Shown here: positions 27,009 to 35,520 of the stretch, piece after piece
How positions within the stretch are numbered: the stretch's first letter is position 1
How the letters are laid out: every line of letters begins with the position of its first letter
DNA from: Streptomyces antioxidans
Lineage (GTDB): Bacteria; Actinomycetota; Actinomycetes; Streptomycetales; Streptomycetaceae
Length of the DNA: 64,000 nt
Reading direction: 5' to 3'
Assembly (NCBI RefSeq): GCF_000968685.2
Contig: NZ_LAKD02000119.1
Coordinates: 186,001 to 250,000, forward strand
The notes under the pieces: generated by a model
What the model saw: only the letters and a program-made list of their open reading frames with translations
Database searches by the model: none
What the model was told of the DNA's origin: nothing
Made by a program: the position numbers and the translations under genes

Positions 27009-28600
27009 CCGTGCAGATCGCAGCCCGCACGACCGGCAGCCCGATGATCAACCTGAGCGTCTTCTTCGCTTTCGTCGTCATCACGCTGTTCGTCGTCTAC
27101 AAGGCCACCAACAGAAATTCGACCACGTCCGACTACTACGCCGCGGGCAGCGCCTTCAGCGGCGTCCAGAACGGCATCGCGCTCTCCGGCGACTTCCTCT
27201 CCGCGGCCTCCTTCCTCGGCATCTCGGGGGCGATCGCCGTCCACGGCTACGACGGGTTCCTCTACTCCGTGGGGTGGCTGGTGGCCTGGCTGGTCGCGCT
27301 GCTGCTCGTCGGTGAACGGCTGCGCAACACCGGGCGGTTCACGGTCGGCGATGTGATGGCCTTCCGGATGAGGCAGCGCCCGGTGCGCGCGGCGGCGGCC
27401 AACGCCACCCTGGTGATCACGTTCTTCTATATGCTCGCCCAGATGGCCGGTGCGGGCGGGCTGATCGCCCTGCTGCTCAATGTGCACAGCAAGGGCGGGC
27501 AGGCCCTCATCATCACCGGCGTCGGGCTCGTGATGGTCTTCTACGTCCTGGTGGGCGGCATGAAGGGCACCACCTGGGTGCAGATCATCAAGGCGGGCCT
27601 GCTGCTGATCTGTGTGACCTTCATGAGCGTGTTCCTGCTCGGCAAGTTCGGGTTCAGCCTCTCGGCCATCCTCGACCAGGCGGCACAGAACAGCCCGCTG
27701 GGCGGCGAACTGCTCAACCCGGGCGGCTGGTACGGCAACAACGCGATGGACCAGCTCGACTTCGTCTCGCTCTCCCTGGCCCTGGTCCTCGGCATCTCCA
27801 GCCTGCCGCACGTGCTGATGCGCTTCTACACCGTGCCGGACGCCAAGGAGGCCCGGCGCTCGGTGGTGTGGTGCTCCTGGTCGATGTTCATCTTCTATCT
27901 GTCGATCCTGCTCGTCGGCTACGGCGCCACCGCGCTGGTCGGCTCGGACAAGATCGTGAACGCGCCCGGCGGCGAGAACTCCGCGGCTCCCCTGCTCGCG
28001 TTCGAGATCGGCGGTGCGATGCTCCTGGGCATCGTCTCCGCGGTGGCCTTCGCGACGATCCTGGCGGTGGTGGCCGGGCTGACCCTGGCCGCCTCGGCCT
28101 CGTTCGCCCACGATGTGTACGCCAATGTGATCCGCGGCGGAAAGGCCGATCCGCGGTCCGAGATCCGGGTCGCCCGGCTGACGGCGCTCGTGATCGGCTT
28201 CCTGGCCATCCTCGGCGGCATCCTCACCAACGGCCAGAACGTCGCGTTCCTGGTCTCGCTGGCCCTGGCGCTCGCCGCGTCCGCCAATCTGCCCACGATC
28301 CTCTACACGCTGTTCTGGAAGCGCTTCAACACCACCGGCACGCTGTGGAGCATCTACGGCGGTCTGGTGTCCGGGCTGGTGCTCATCGTCTTCTCCCCGG
28401 CCATCTCGGGCAGCTCCACGTCGGTCATCAAGGGCGTGGACTTCCACTGGTTCCCGCTCACCAACCCCGGACTGGTGTCCATTCCGCTCTCCTTCCTCTG
28501 CGGCTTCCTCGGCACGGTCTTCAGCAAGGAGCCCGCGGATCCCAAGAAGCAGGCGGAGATGGAAGTGCGGTCGCTGACCGGCATCGGTTCGCAGGCGTAG
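27005..28600 (+). CDS. actP: Cation/acetate symporter ActP (SSS family)
   Basis: A 531-residue inner-membrane protein with about 13 helices. SDYYAAGSAFSGVQNGIALS then GDFLSAASFLGISG near residues 40-75 is the sodium:solute symporter signature of acetate permeases. HVLMRFYTVPDAKEARRSV and FAHDVYANVIRGGKADPRSE are further conserved positions. It imports acetate (and related monocarboxylates) with cations. Overlap with the DUF485 gene by four bases indicates an operon. A hairpin follows at 28610-28630. Confidence 0.95.
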   Translation: MTVQIAARTTGSPMINLSVFFAFVVITLFVVYKATNRNSTTSDYYAAGSAFSGVQNGIALSGDFLSAASFLGISGAIAVHGYDGFLYSVGWLVAWLVALLLVGERLRNTGRFTVGDVMAFRMRQRPVRAAAANATLVITFFYMLAQMAGAGGLIALLLNVHSKGGQALIITGVGLVMVFYVLVGGMKGTTWVQIIKAGLLLICVTFMSVFLLGKFGFSLSAILDQAAQNSPLGGELLNPGGWYGNNAMDQLDFVSLSLALVLGISSLPHVLMRFYTVPDAKEARRSVVWCSWSMFIFYLSILLVGYGATALVGSDKIVNAPGGENSAAPLLAFEIGGAMLLGIVSAVAFATILAVVAGLTLAASASFAHDVYANVIRGGKADPRSEIRVARLTALVIGFLAILGGILTNGQNVAFLVSLALALAASANLPTILYTLFWKRFNTTGTLWSIYGGLVSGLVLIVFSPAISGSSTSVIKGVDFHWFPLTNPGLVSIPLSFLCGFLGTVFSKEPADPKKQAEMEVRSLTGIGSQA

Positions 28601-28609
28601 CAGGACGGA

Positions 28610-28630
28610 GGCGGCCCGCTCGGGGCCGCC
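28610..28630. terminator. Terminator after actP
   Basis: GGCGGCCC (28610-28617) pairs with GGGCCGCC (28623-28630) between convergent genes. Confidence 0.65.
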
Positions 28631-29155
28631 TTACGGCCGACGCGTGTTCCCGGGGGTCGGAACGCGGTCCCCGCGCTCCGACGGCACGGCCCGCGTCGGG
28701 GAGTCGGGGGCCGCCGAGCGTCCGCGGACGGGGGCCTTCGCACCGTCCTGGGGGCGCACGGTCTGGCGGGGCCCGCGGGTGCGGCGCTGACCGGACGACT
28801 CGGACGGCGTCGACGGCCTGGGGGACACCGAAGGACCGGTGGGCGCCGACGGAAGCGGGGGCGCCGTACGGCCGGTCGTGGGCGGCGGGGCGAGCGGGAC
28901 CGTCGGGCGCGCGGGCGGCTCGGGCGACGCGGAGCGGAGCGGCAGCGCGATCAGGACGGCCACGGCGCAGGACACCCCGACCCCGGCCGCGGTGCGCAGC
29001 AGCCTGCGGCGGGCCGCGGTGCGGCGGACCGCCTCGTACCGGCCGGGGGGCGGGCCGAGGTAGTCGGAGGGGGGCCGCAGGATCACCGCGAGGGGGTCGT
29101 CGGGCTCCCGCTCGGGGCCGATGTGCTCCGGGCCGTCGTCACAGCGTGGGGTCAA
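28631..29155 (-). CDS. Single-pass membrane protein encoded with an ECF sigma factor
   Basis: A 174-residue protein: a cytoplasmic segment of about 50 residues, one membrane helix (about 52-76, LRTAAGVGVSCAVAVLIALP) and a long Pro/Ser/Thr/Arg-rich outer tail. No zinc-finger anti-sigma motif (HXXXCXXC) is present, so I do not call it an anti-sigma factor outright, although its place directly after and overlapping (17 bases) the sigma gene favours a role in controlling it. No similarity recognised beyond this pattern. Confidence 0.8.
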   Translation of the reverse strand: MTPRCDDGPEHIGPEREPDDPLAVILRPPSDYLGPPPGRYEAVRRTAARRRLLRTAAGVGVSCAVAVLIALPLRSASPEPPARPTVPLAPPPTTGRTAPPLPSAPTGPSVSPRPSTPSESSGQRRTRGPRQTVRPQDGAKAPVRGRSAAPDSPTRAVPSERGDRVPTPGNTRRP

Positions 29156-29654
29156 GGCTTCTCCTCAGGTGGACGCGGAGCAGTTCCCGGGCCGCGTGGA
29201 GGTCGGCCTTGACGGTTCCTTCCTTGCGCCCGGTCAGTACGGACACCTCCCGGATCGGCATGTCAGCGTAGTAGTGCAGCAGGATCGGGACGCGCAGCCG
29301 TTCCGGCAGCGACTGCACGAGCAGGCGCACCGACGGGTCGGACGGTTCGGTGTGGGGGCGTACGGCGGCTTCCGTGGTGGCACGGCGCATGGCCCTGCGC
29401 TCGCGCTCCACCTTGCGCCAGTGGTCCCGGACGAGATTGGCCGCGGTGACGTAGAGGAAGCCACGGGGCTCCTCAACGGACGTCCAGCGGGCCCAGAGCC
29501 GGGTGAACGCCTCGGAGGCGATCTCATGCGCCGTCTCGTCGTCGTCGACGAGACGGCGGCACCAGCCGGCCAGGCGCGGGTAGAGGGCGGCGAACAGCTC
29601 GGACGCCGCCCTGTCACGGGACCGTTTCAACACACTCCATGGTCGGGACGGCAC
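29139..29654 (-). CDS. ECF-type RNA polymerase sigma factor
   Basis: A sigma factor of up to 171 residues. Region 2 is at about residues 18-80 (ELFAALYPRLAGWCRRLV, DDDETAHEIASEAFTRLWAR, FLYVTAANLVRDHWRK) and region 4 at about 110-165 (LVQSLPERLRVPILLHYYAD, MPIREVSVLTGRKEGTVKAD LHAARELL). It directs RNA polymerase to a small regulon; the downstream membrane protein is a possible sensor. Start unclear: GTG at 29654 has no ribosome site, whereas a GGAG lies just before a GTG/TTG pair at 29633/29630 within the frame. It may also control the neighbouring sortase genes, which lie upstream on the same strand. Confidence 0.88.
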   Translation of the reverse strand: MPSRPWSVLKRSRDRAASELFAALYPRLAGWCRRLVDDDETAHEIASEAFTRLWARWTSVEEPRGFLYVTAANLVRDHWRKVERERRAMRRATTEAAVRPHTEPSDPSVRLLVQSLPERLRVPILLHYYADMPIREVSVLTGRKEGTVKADLHAARELLRVHLRRSLDPTL

Positions 29655-29733
29655 TCGGCCGTGAGGGCACTTCGGAGGGGAGGATCCCGGGCCGCCGCCG
29701 TGGGTTCCACGGGCCCGGGACCCTTTCGGTGGG

Positions 29734-30342
29734 TCAGGGGGCGGCGGACGTCAGCGCGGCGAAGACGATCACGTTGTCGAGGTAGCCGTCGCCGGAGCGG
29801 GGGCCGCCACAGGTGATCAGCCGCAGCTCCGGGCGGTTCACGTTCCCGTAGACCCGGTCCGCCGGGAAGTCCGCCTTGGCGACGGTCCGTACGGCACTGA
29901 TATCGAACCGTGCCGCCGTGCCGTTCTCCAGGCGCGCCTCGACCCGGTCACCCCGGCGCAGCCGCGCCAAGTGGCGGAAGACCCCGTCACCGTAGCCGCC
30001 GACCGTGACATGGCCGAGGATGACGGACGGGCCGAGCTGCCCCGGTGTCGGCGAGTGCCGGTACCAGCCCGCGCGGTCGTGTGCCGTGACCGGCGGCACC
30101 GCCACGCTCCCGTCCGGCGCCAGCCCCAGCCGGATGACCGGGGTGTCAACGCCGATGGCCGGGATCCGCAGCCCGACCGGGACCGAACGCCCCAGGGGGC
30201 GCGCCGGCTTCACGGGGGTCGGCGGTGGCCTCCTTCCGGAGGGCCGTGCGGCCGTGGTCTGCCGGGCCTGGTGGCCGCCGCAGCCCGCGAGCAGCGAGGC
30301 CACCGCCGCGGTGGCGAAGGCGCGCCTGGAGAACGGGGTCAT
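29734..30342 (-). CDS. Class F-type sortase
   Basis: A 202-residue exported transpeptidase. The ATG at 30340-30342 overlaps the upstream stop by four bases. A signal/anchor of about 22 residues ends in a lipobox-like LLAGC. The sortase core shows VGLRIPAIGVDTPVIRLG, SVILGHVTVGGYGDGVF with the catalytic His, and LRLITCGGPR with the catalytic Cys, followed by Arg. It cleaves a sorting signal on exported proteins and joins them to cell-surface or other acceptors. The gene immediately upstream encodes a likely substrate, so the two form a substrate-sortase pair. Confidence 0.92.
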   Translation of the reverse strand: MTPFSRRAFATAAVASLLAGCGGHQARQTTAARPSGRRPPPTPVKPARPLGRSVPVGLRIPAIGVDTPVIRLGLAPDGSVAVPPVTAHDRAGWYRHSPTPGQLGPSVILGHVTVGGYGDGVFRHLARLRRGDRVEARLENGTAARFDISAVRTVAKADFPADRVYGNVNRPELRLITCGGPRSGDGYLDNVIVFAALTSAAP

Positions 30343-30746
30343 GCCCCGGTCGCCCGGCGGCGGCGTACGACGAGGACCGCCGCGCCGCCCGCGGCGAGCA
30401 CCGCGGCGGCGCCCCCGCCGATCAGCGCGCCCTCGTCCCCGGAAGACCCGGAGGACCCGGAGGACCCGGAGGACCCGGCGGACTCGGCGGTCACTCCGGT
30501 GTTCGGCGCGCCCTTCGGCACGACGGCGACCTGGCCGCGGTCGCGCTTCTGGGCCGGTTCCTCCCTCGGGGCCGGGACGGCGGAGGCGGGCGTACGGGTC
30601 GGCCGCTCGCTCGGGACCGGGCTGGCGGAGGCCGCGGGAGTGCGGCGGGGGGCGGGGGTGGTCGCGTCGTCGGCGAACGCGGGGGCGGTGGCCGCCAGTA
30701 CGGCGGTGCACGCGAGTGTCATCGCGCTGAGGACAGTGCGGCGCAT
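30339..30746 (-). CDS. Cell-surface protein, likely sortase substrate
   Basis: A 135-residue exported protein. The ATG at 30744-30746 follows GAAAGAG and begins a signal peptide (RRTVLSAMTLACTAVLAATA, cleavage near AFA). A Pro/Thr/Ser-rich stretch follows, then GAPNTGVTAESAG, where PNTG resembles a sorting pentapeptide variant. A run of four SSG repeats, a hydrophobic helix (GALIGGGAAAVLAAGGAAVL) and a VVRRRR tail complete a cell-wall sorting pattern, though the candidate motif lies unusually far (about 20 residues) from the helix. Coupled to the sortase gene by a four-base overlap. Confidence 0.8.
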   Translation of the reverse strand: MRRTVLSAMTLACTAVLAATAPAFADDATTPAPRRTPAASASPVPSERPTRTPASAVPAPREEPAQKRDRGQVAVVPKGAPNTGVTAESAGSSGSSGSSGSSGDEGALIGGGAAAVLAAGGAAVLVVRRRRATGA

Positions 30747-30890
30747 GTGTCGCTCTCTTTCGTCGGTCCGCCCGGCCACGGGCAATGCGGCGGGGCTGGG
30801 TTACGGATCGAGCGGAGAGACGAGGCAGCGGCGGGACGCGTTGTAAAGAGATGGCAAAGCGTGTGGGTCGGCCCGGTGGGGGCCCGAACG

Positions 30891-30926
30891 CCGTCCAGGC
30901 CGGTCCGTGCGGACCGGCCTGGACGG
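30891..30926 (-). terminator. Long hairpin terminator after katG
   Basis: Perfect 17-base arms (30891-30907 and 30910-30926) lie 17 bases downstream of the katG stop. Confidence 0.85.
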
Positions 30927-30943
30927 TGTGTGCTCGGAGCGGA

Positions 30944-33157
30944 TCAGACGAGGTCGAACCGGTCCAGGTTCATGACCTTGACCCACGCCGCGACGAAGTC
31001 GTGCACGAACTTCTCCTTGGCGTCGTCGCTCGCGTAGACCTCCGCGAGGGCGCGCAGCTCGGAGTTGGAGCCGAAGACGAGGTCGGCACGGGTGCCGGTC
31101 CACTTGACCGCGCCCGAGGCGTCACGGCCCTCGAACGTGGTCTGGTCCTCGGACGTGGACTTCCAGGTCGTGCCCAGGTCGAGCAGGTTGACGAAGAAGT
31201 CGTTGGTGAGCTTGCCCGGGGTCTCGGTGAGGACGCCGTGCTTGGACCCGTTGTGGTTCGCGCCCAGCACCCGCAACCCGCCGACCAGGACGGTCGTCTC
31301 GGGGGCGCTCAGGGTGAGCAGGTTCGCCCGGTCCAGCAGCAGGTACTCGGCCGGGAGGCGGTTGCCCTTGCCGACGTAGTTGCGGAACCCGTCGTAGGTC
31401 GGCTCCAGCGCGGCGAACGACTCGGCGTCGGTGTGCTCGTCGCCCGCGTCGACACGGCCCGGGGCGAAGGCCACCTCGACGTCGACACCAGCGTCCTTGG
31501 CGGCCTTCTCCACGGCGGCGGAGCCACCGAGGACGATCAGGTCGGCCAGGGAGACCTTCTTGGCGCCGGAGTTGAACTCGCCCTGGACGGACTCCAGGGT
31601 GTGCAGGACCTGCGCGAGCTCGTCCGGGTTGTTGACCTCCCAGCCGCGCTGGGGCTCCAGGCGGATCCGGGCGCCGTTGGCGCCACCGCGCTTGTCGCTG
31701 CCGCGGAAGGATGCGGCGGACGCCCATGCGGCGCCGACCAGCTGGGAGACGGTCAGTCCGGAGTCGAGGATCTTGGCCTTGAGCGCCGTGACATCGGCGG
31801 CGTCGATGGGCTCGCCCCCGGCCTCGGGCAGCGGGTCCTGCCACAGCAGGGTCTCCTCCGGGACCTCCGGGCCGAGGTATAGCGACTTCGGGCCCATGTC
31901 GCGGTGGGTCAGCTTGTACCAGGCACGGGCGAAGGCGTCCGCGAACTCCTGCGGGTTCTCGTAGAACCGGCGGGAGATCGGCTCGTAGATCGGGTCGAAC
32001 TTCAGCGAGAGGTCCGTGGTGAGCATCGTCGGACGCTGCTTCTTGTCCGGGTCGAAGGCGTTCGGAACGATCTCCGGGGCGTCCTTGGCCACCCACTGGT
32101 TGGCCCCGGCCGGGCTCTTGGTGAGCTCGTACTCGTACTCGAAGAGGTTCTTGAAGAACCCGTTGCTCCACTGGGTGGGGGTGGCCGTCCAGGTGACCTC
32201 GAGGCCACTGGTGATGGCGTCCTTGCCCGCGCCCGTGCCGTGGCTGCTCTTCCAGCCGAGGCCCAGCTGCTCCATCGGGGCGGCCTCCGGGTCCGGGCCG
32301 ACGGCGTCCGCGGGGCCCGCGCCGTGGGTCTTGCCGAAGGTGTGGCCACCGGCGATGAGGGCGACGGTCTCCTCGTCGTTCATCGCCATCCGGCGGAAGG
32401 TCTCGCGGATGTCGCGGGCCGCGGCGATCGGGTCCGGGTTGCCGTTGGGGCCCTCCGGGTTGACGTAGATCAGGCCCATCTGGACCGCGCCGAGCGGGTT
32501 CTCCAGCTCGCGGTCGCCGGTGTAGCGCTCATCGCCGAGCCAGGTGGTCTCCGGGCCCCAGTAGACGTCCTCCTCGGCCTCCCAGACGTCGGCGCGGCCA
32601 CCACCGAAGCCGAAGGTCGTAAAGCCCATCGTCTCCAGGGCGACATTGCCGGTGAGGACCATGAGGTCGGCCCAGGAGATGCTCTGGCCGTACTTCTTCT
32701 TGACCGGCCACAGCAGCCGGCGGGCCTTGTCGAGGCTGGCGTTGTCCGGCCAGCTGTTGAGCGGGGCGAAGCGCTGCTGACCGGCACCGGCGCCGCCGCG
32801 GCCGTCGCTGATGCGGTAGGTGCCGGCGCTGTGCCAGGCCATGCGGATCATCAGCGGGCCGTAGTTGCCGAAGTCGGCGGGCCACCAGTCCTGCGAGGTG
32901 GTCAGCACCTCGGCGATGTCCCGCTTCACCGCCGCGAGGTCGAGGGCCTGGAACGCCTCCGCGTAGTCGAACTCCTCACCCAGCGGGTTCGTCACCGGGG
33001 GGTTCTTGGCGAGGATCTTCAGGTTGAGCCGGTCCGGCCACCACTGACGGTTCCCGCCGCCCTGCGTGGGGTGGGGAGCGCGCCCGTGCGCGACCGGGCA
33101 GCCCCCCGCTTCCTCTGTTTTCGGGTCTACGACGATTGCCTCATGGTTCTCGGACAT
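30944..33157 (-). CDS. katG: Catalase-peroxidase KatG
   Basis: A 737-residue cytoplasmic haem enzyme that removes hydrogen peroxide. ATG at 33155-33157 follows GGAAGGA by 7 bases. The distal site is MIRMAWHSAGTYRISDGRGG (Arg, Trp, His), the Met-Tyr-Trp cross-link residues are seen in GLIYVNPEGP and RMAMNDEE, and the proximal His lies in ALIAGGHTFGKTHGAG. A second, degenerate C-terminal peroxidase domain is complete, and total length agrees with the family. It lies 35 bases after the Fur-type regulator gene and is probably its target. Confidence 0.97.
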   Translation of the reverse strand: MSENHEAIVVDPKTEEAGGCPVAHGRAPHPTQGGGNRQWWPDRLNLKILAKNPPVTNPLGEEFDYAEAFQALDLAAVKRDIAEVLTTSQDWWPADFGNYGPLMIRMAWHSAGTYRISDGRGGAGAGQQRFAPLNSWPDNASLDKARRLLWPVKKKYGQSISWADLMVLTGNVALETMGFTTFGFGGGRADVWEAEEDVYWGPETTWLGDERYTGDRELENPLGAVQMGLIYVNPEGPNGNPDPIAAARDIRETFRRMAMNDEETVALIAGGHTFGKTHGAGPADAVGPDPEAAPMEQLGLGWKSSHGTGAGKDAITSGLEVTWTATPTQWSNGFFKNLFEYEYELTKSPAGANQWVAKDAPEIVPNAFDPDKKQRPTMLTTDLSLKFDPIYEPISRRFYENPQEFADAFARAWYKLTHRDMGPKSLYLGPEVPEETLLWQDPLPEAGGEPIDAADVTALKAKILDSGLTVSQLVGAAWASAASFRGSDKRGGANGARIRLEPQRGWEVNNPDELAQVLHTLESVQGEFNSGAKKVSLADLIVLGGSAAVEKAAKDAGVDVEVAFAPGRVDAGDEHTDAESFAALEPTYDGFRNYVGKGNRLPAEYLLLDRANLLTLSAPETTVLVGGLRVLGANHNGSKHGVLTETPGKLTNDFFVNLLDLGTTWKSTSEDQTTFEGRDASGAVKWTGTRADLVFGSNSELRALAEVYASDDAKEKFVHDFVAAWVKVMNLDRFDLV

Positions 33158-33192
33158 GGAAAATCCTTCCACGCTAGGGCGGATCATGGTGC

Positions 33193-33630
33193 TCAGGAAC
33201 TGGTGGCGGTGGAACAGTCGGGGCACTGGCCCCAGTAGATGACCTCGGCCTCGTCGACGGAGAAGCCGTGGTCATCGGACGCGGTCAGGCAGGGTGCCTC
33301 ACCGGCGGCGCAGTCGACGTCGGCGACGGCACCACATGTCCGGCAGACGACGTGGTGGTGGTTGTCCCCGACGCGTCCTTCGAACCGGGCGGGGTTGCCC
33401 GCCGGCTCGATGCGGCGTACGAGGCCCACCGCGGTCAGTGCGTGCAGGCCCTCGTACACAGCCTGGAGGGAGATGTGGCCGACGCGGTCGCGCACCCCGG
33501 AGGCGATCGCCTCGACCCCGAGGTGATCACCGTCCCGGACGGTCTCCAGCAAGGCGACCCGGGCGGCCGTCACCCGCAGGCCGGCACCGCGCAGCTCCTC
33601 GGCAGTGGTCGGAGTCTGGGATGCGGTCAT
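33193..33630 (-). CDS. furA: Fur-family peroxide-responsive regulator (FurA/CatR type)
   Basis: A 145-residue regulator with the Fur winged helix (AEELRGAGLRVTAARVALLE, ISLQAVYEGLHALTAVGLVR) and metal sites: DNHHHVVCRTCGAVADVDC and a C-terminal CPDC that could make a structural zinc site. The order furA-katG with a 35-base gap is the classical arrangement in actinomycetes where the protein represses both genes until peroxide oxidises it. The upstream region (33631-33690) is A+T-richer and includes ACTAGCCGTTAAAGTCTAG, a candidate operator with CTAG ends. Confidence 0.93.
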   Translation of the reverse strand: MTASQTPTTAEELRGAGLRVTAARVALLETVRDGDHLGVEAIASGVRDRVGHISLQAVYEGLHALTAVGLVRRIEPAGNPARFEGRVGDNHHHVVCRTCGAVADVDCAAGEAPCLTASDDHGFSVDEAEVIYWGQCPDCSTATSS

Positions 33631-33669
33631 GGCGCAGAACCTACCCGCACTAACGCGAACGCTACAAGG

Positions 33670-33695
33670 AAACTAGCCGTTAAAGTCTAGCGCCG
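33670..33695 (-). promoter_or_regulatory. Candidate FurA operator/promoter region
   Basis: An A+T-richer stretch with ACTAGCCGTTAAAGTCTAG, imperfectly symmetrical (CTAG at both ends), about 45 bases before the Fur gene. Location fits an autoregulatory site. Confidence 0.4.
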
Positions 33696-33773
33696 CGGAG
33701 AAATTTTGCCCGCGTTTGGCCCGATTTCCTGACCGTCGGCGCCAGCCCGGCAGGGGTCGGAGGCGCGAGGTCT

Positions 33774-34346
33774 TCAGGCACGGATCTTGAGGCCGTCCAG
33801 GATGAGGTCGAGCAGGCGCTCTGCCTGCTGTCGGTGTTCCGCGCCCGCCGATGTGAGGGCGATGCCCTCCAGCGCGGCGCTGATGTCGGTCGGGGGGATA
33901 TCGCTTCGGATCTTCCCGGCTGCCGCGCAGGCGTCCATGAGGGTGGCGACGGCTGTCTGGATCATCTCCCTGCTGCGGCCGTAGGGGTTGCTTCCCGTTG
34001 CGGCGATGGCGCGCAAGGCGTCGATCATGCCGTATTTCGTGGTGACGTAGTCCAGGAACAGACGCGTCCACGAGCGCAGGGCCTCGTCCGGCGGCCGCTG
34101 TGCCAGCAGGGAAGAGACGGAATCGCAGAGCTGGGCCACCTCGTTGCGGTAGACGGCCTCGACCAGAGCCTCCCGGGTGGGGAAGTTGCGGTACAGAGTC
34201 GCACTGCCCACGCCCGCCTCCTTGGCGATTCGGTCCATCTGCGCGTTCAGGCCCTCCGCGGTGAACACGCGTGCGGCAGCGGTGAGGATCTTGTCCCTGT
34301 TGCGCTGTGCGTCGGCGCGCAACGGGCGGTGCACCTCGTCGACCAT
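33774..34346 (-). CDS. TetR-family transcriptional repressor
   Basis: A 190-residue regulator with an N-terminal TetR helix-turn-helix (DKILTAAARVFTAEGLNAQM, IAKEAGVGSATLYRNFPTRE) and a helical ligand domain. Divergent from the SDR gene with 141 bases between starts, in which two direct TAAGTGGGGA repeats are present. It most likely represses the oxidoreductase and itself. The ligand is unknown. Confidence 0.94.
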   Translation of the reverse strand: MVDEVHRPLRADAQRNRDKILTAAARVFTAEGLNAQMDRIAKEAGVGSATLYRNFPTREALVEAVYRNEVAQLCDSVSSLLAQRPPDEALRSWTRLFLDYVTTKYGMIDALRAIAATGSNPYGRSREMIQTAVATLMDACAAAGKIRSDIPPTDISAALEGIALTSAGAEHRQQAERLLDLILDGLKIRA

Positions 34347-34382
34347 CCTTTTCGACTTCCCTTCCCGGGTGCCCCGACTTGC

Positions 34383-34430
34383 TAAGTGGGGACGTCTCCG
34401 ATTACCTTTCGAATAAGTGGGGATGACCCC
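34383..34430. promoter_or_regulatory. Two TAAGTGGGGA repeats in the TetR/SDR intergenic region
   Basis: TAAGTGGGGA occurs at 34383-34392 and 34414-34423, 31 bases apart (three helical turns). Each begins a G/C-rich half-palindrome, for example GGGGATGACCCC (34419-34430). They are good candidates for TetR operators controlling both divergent genes. Confidence 0.6.
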
Positions 34431-34487
34431 GTTTTCACTCTAGGTCACGCGATGACCTGGGCACACCTCTCGGGAGGGAACTTGATC

Positions 34488-35225
34488 ATGTCGACCATCC
34501 AGGGCAAGGTCATCGCGATCACGGGTGCCAGCAGCGGCATCGGCGAGGCGACCGCGAGCTTCCTCGCCGAAAAGGGAGCCCGGCTCGTGCTCGGGGCCCG
34601 GCGCGGGGACCGGCTGAGCACTGTGGTGGACGGCATCACGGCCAAGGGCGGAACCGCCACCGGCGTCGTCGTCGACGTCACTCGCCGCGAAGACCTCCGC
34701 CGCCTCACCGATACCGCCATCGAGCGGTACGGCCGCCTGGACGTTCTCGTCTCCAACGCGGGCACCATGGCCGTCTCCCCGTTCGACGAACTGCGGCAGG
34801 ACGACTGGGACAGCATGGTCTCCACGCACATCACCGGTCTGCTCAACGGCATCGGGGCGGCCCTCCCCGTCTTCCGGCGGCAGGGCTCCGGCCACTTCGT
34901 CAATGTCAGCTCCACCGCGGCCTATGTCGTCAAATCCCCCCAAGCCGTCTACGCGGCCACCAAGGCGGCGGTGAACGTGATCTCCGAGGGCCTGCGCCAG
35001 GAATCGGGTCCCGATTTGAGCGTGACGGTCATTTCGCCCGGCTTCACCCACACCGAGGGTGTCGGCAAGGGAGCCACTCCCGAGGTATCCGCAGCACTGA
35101 CTCAGATGCGCGACGAGATCGCGATGCCGCCCTCCGCCATCGCCTCCGCCATCGGCTACGCGATCGAGCAGCCCGCCGGCGTCGACGTCAACGAGATCGT
35201 CGTCCGGCCCACCGCGCAAGCCTGA
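34488..35225 (+). CDS. Short-chain dehydrogenase/reductase (classical SDR)
   Basis: A 245-residue NAD(P)-dependent oxidoreductase. The ATG at 34488 is chosen because GGGAGGGAA lies just upstream; a longer frame starts inside the operator region. Cofactor motif ITGASSGIGEATASFLAEKG (residues 10-29), VSNAG (about 87-91), and the catalytic triad Ser in NVSSTAAYVV with Tyr and Lys in VYAATKAAVNV. Divergent from a TetR regulator that probably senses the substrate or product. Substrate unknown. Confidence 0.94.
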   Translation: MSTIQGKVIAITGASSGIGEATASFLAEKGARLVLGARRGDRLSTVVDGITAKGGTATGVVVDVTRREDLRRLTDTAIERYGRLDVLVSNAGTMAVSPFDELRQDDWDSMVSTHITGLLNGIGAALPVFRRQGSGHFVNVSSTAAYVVKSPQAVYAATKAAVNVISEGLRQESGPDLSVTVISPGFTHTEGVGKGATPEVSAALTQMRDEIAMPPSAIASAIGYAIEQPAGVDVNEIVVRPTAQA

Positions 35226-35520
35226 CAACGCCACTGAACGCCAGGACCGCCCTGCGAGTACGGGAGCGGCGTTGAGGTCAAGCCGCGCAATGACCCTCTA
35301 TCAGGGAGAACAGCCGGATTTTCCAGTGCACCGCATACATCGGAAACTGCCGTTAATCGGACGGTTTTCGCAAAGGGCCTTTCCCTGTGAAACGGCCTTC
35401 CGCCGAGATTTTGGCGACAATTGGCGTCCCGGCACTGTCCTCATACGACATGACTGCTTTAAATTTCTCCTTTCTCACACCACCACGCACAGCATCACCA
35501 GGCACTCGTACAGGGGAACC

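Noticed and set aside
28631..29155. Zinc-binding anti-sigma factor
   Set aside because: The HXXXCXXC motif is absent, so only a general membrane-partner role is proposed.
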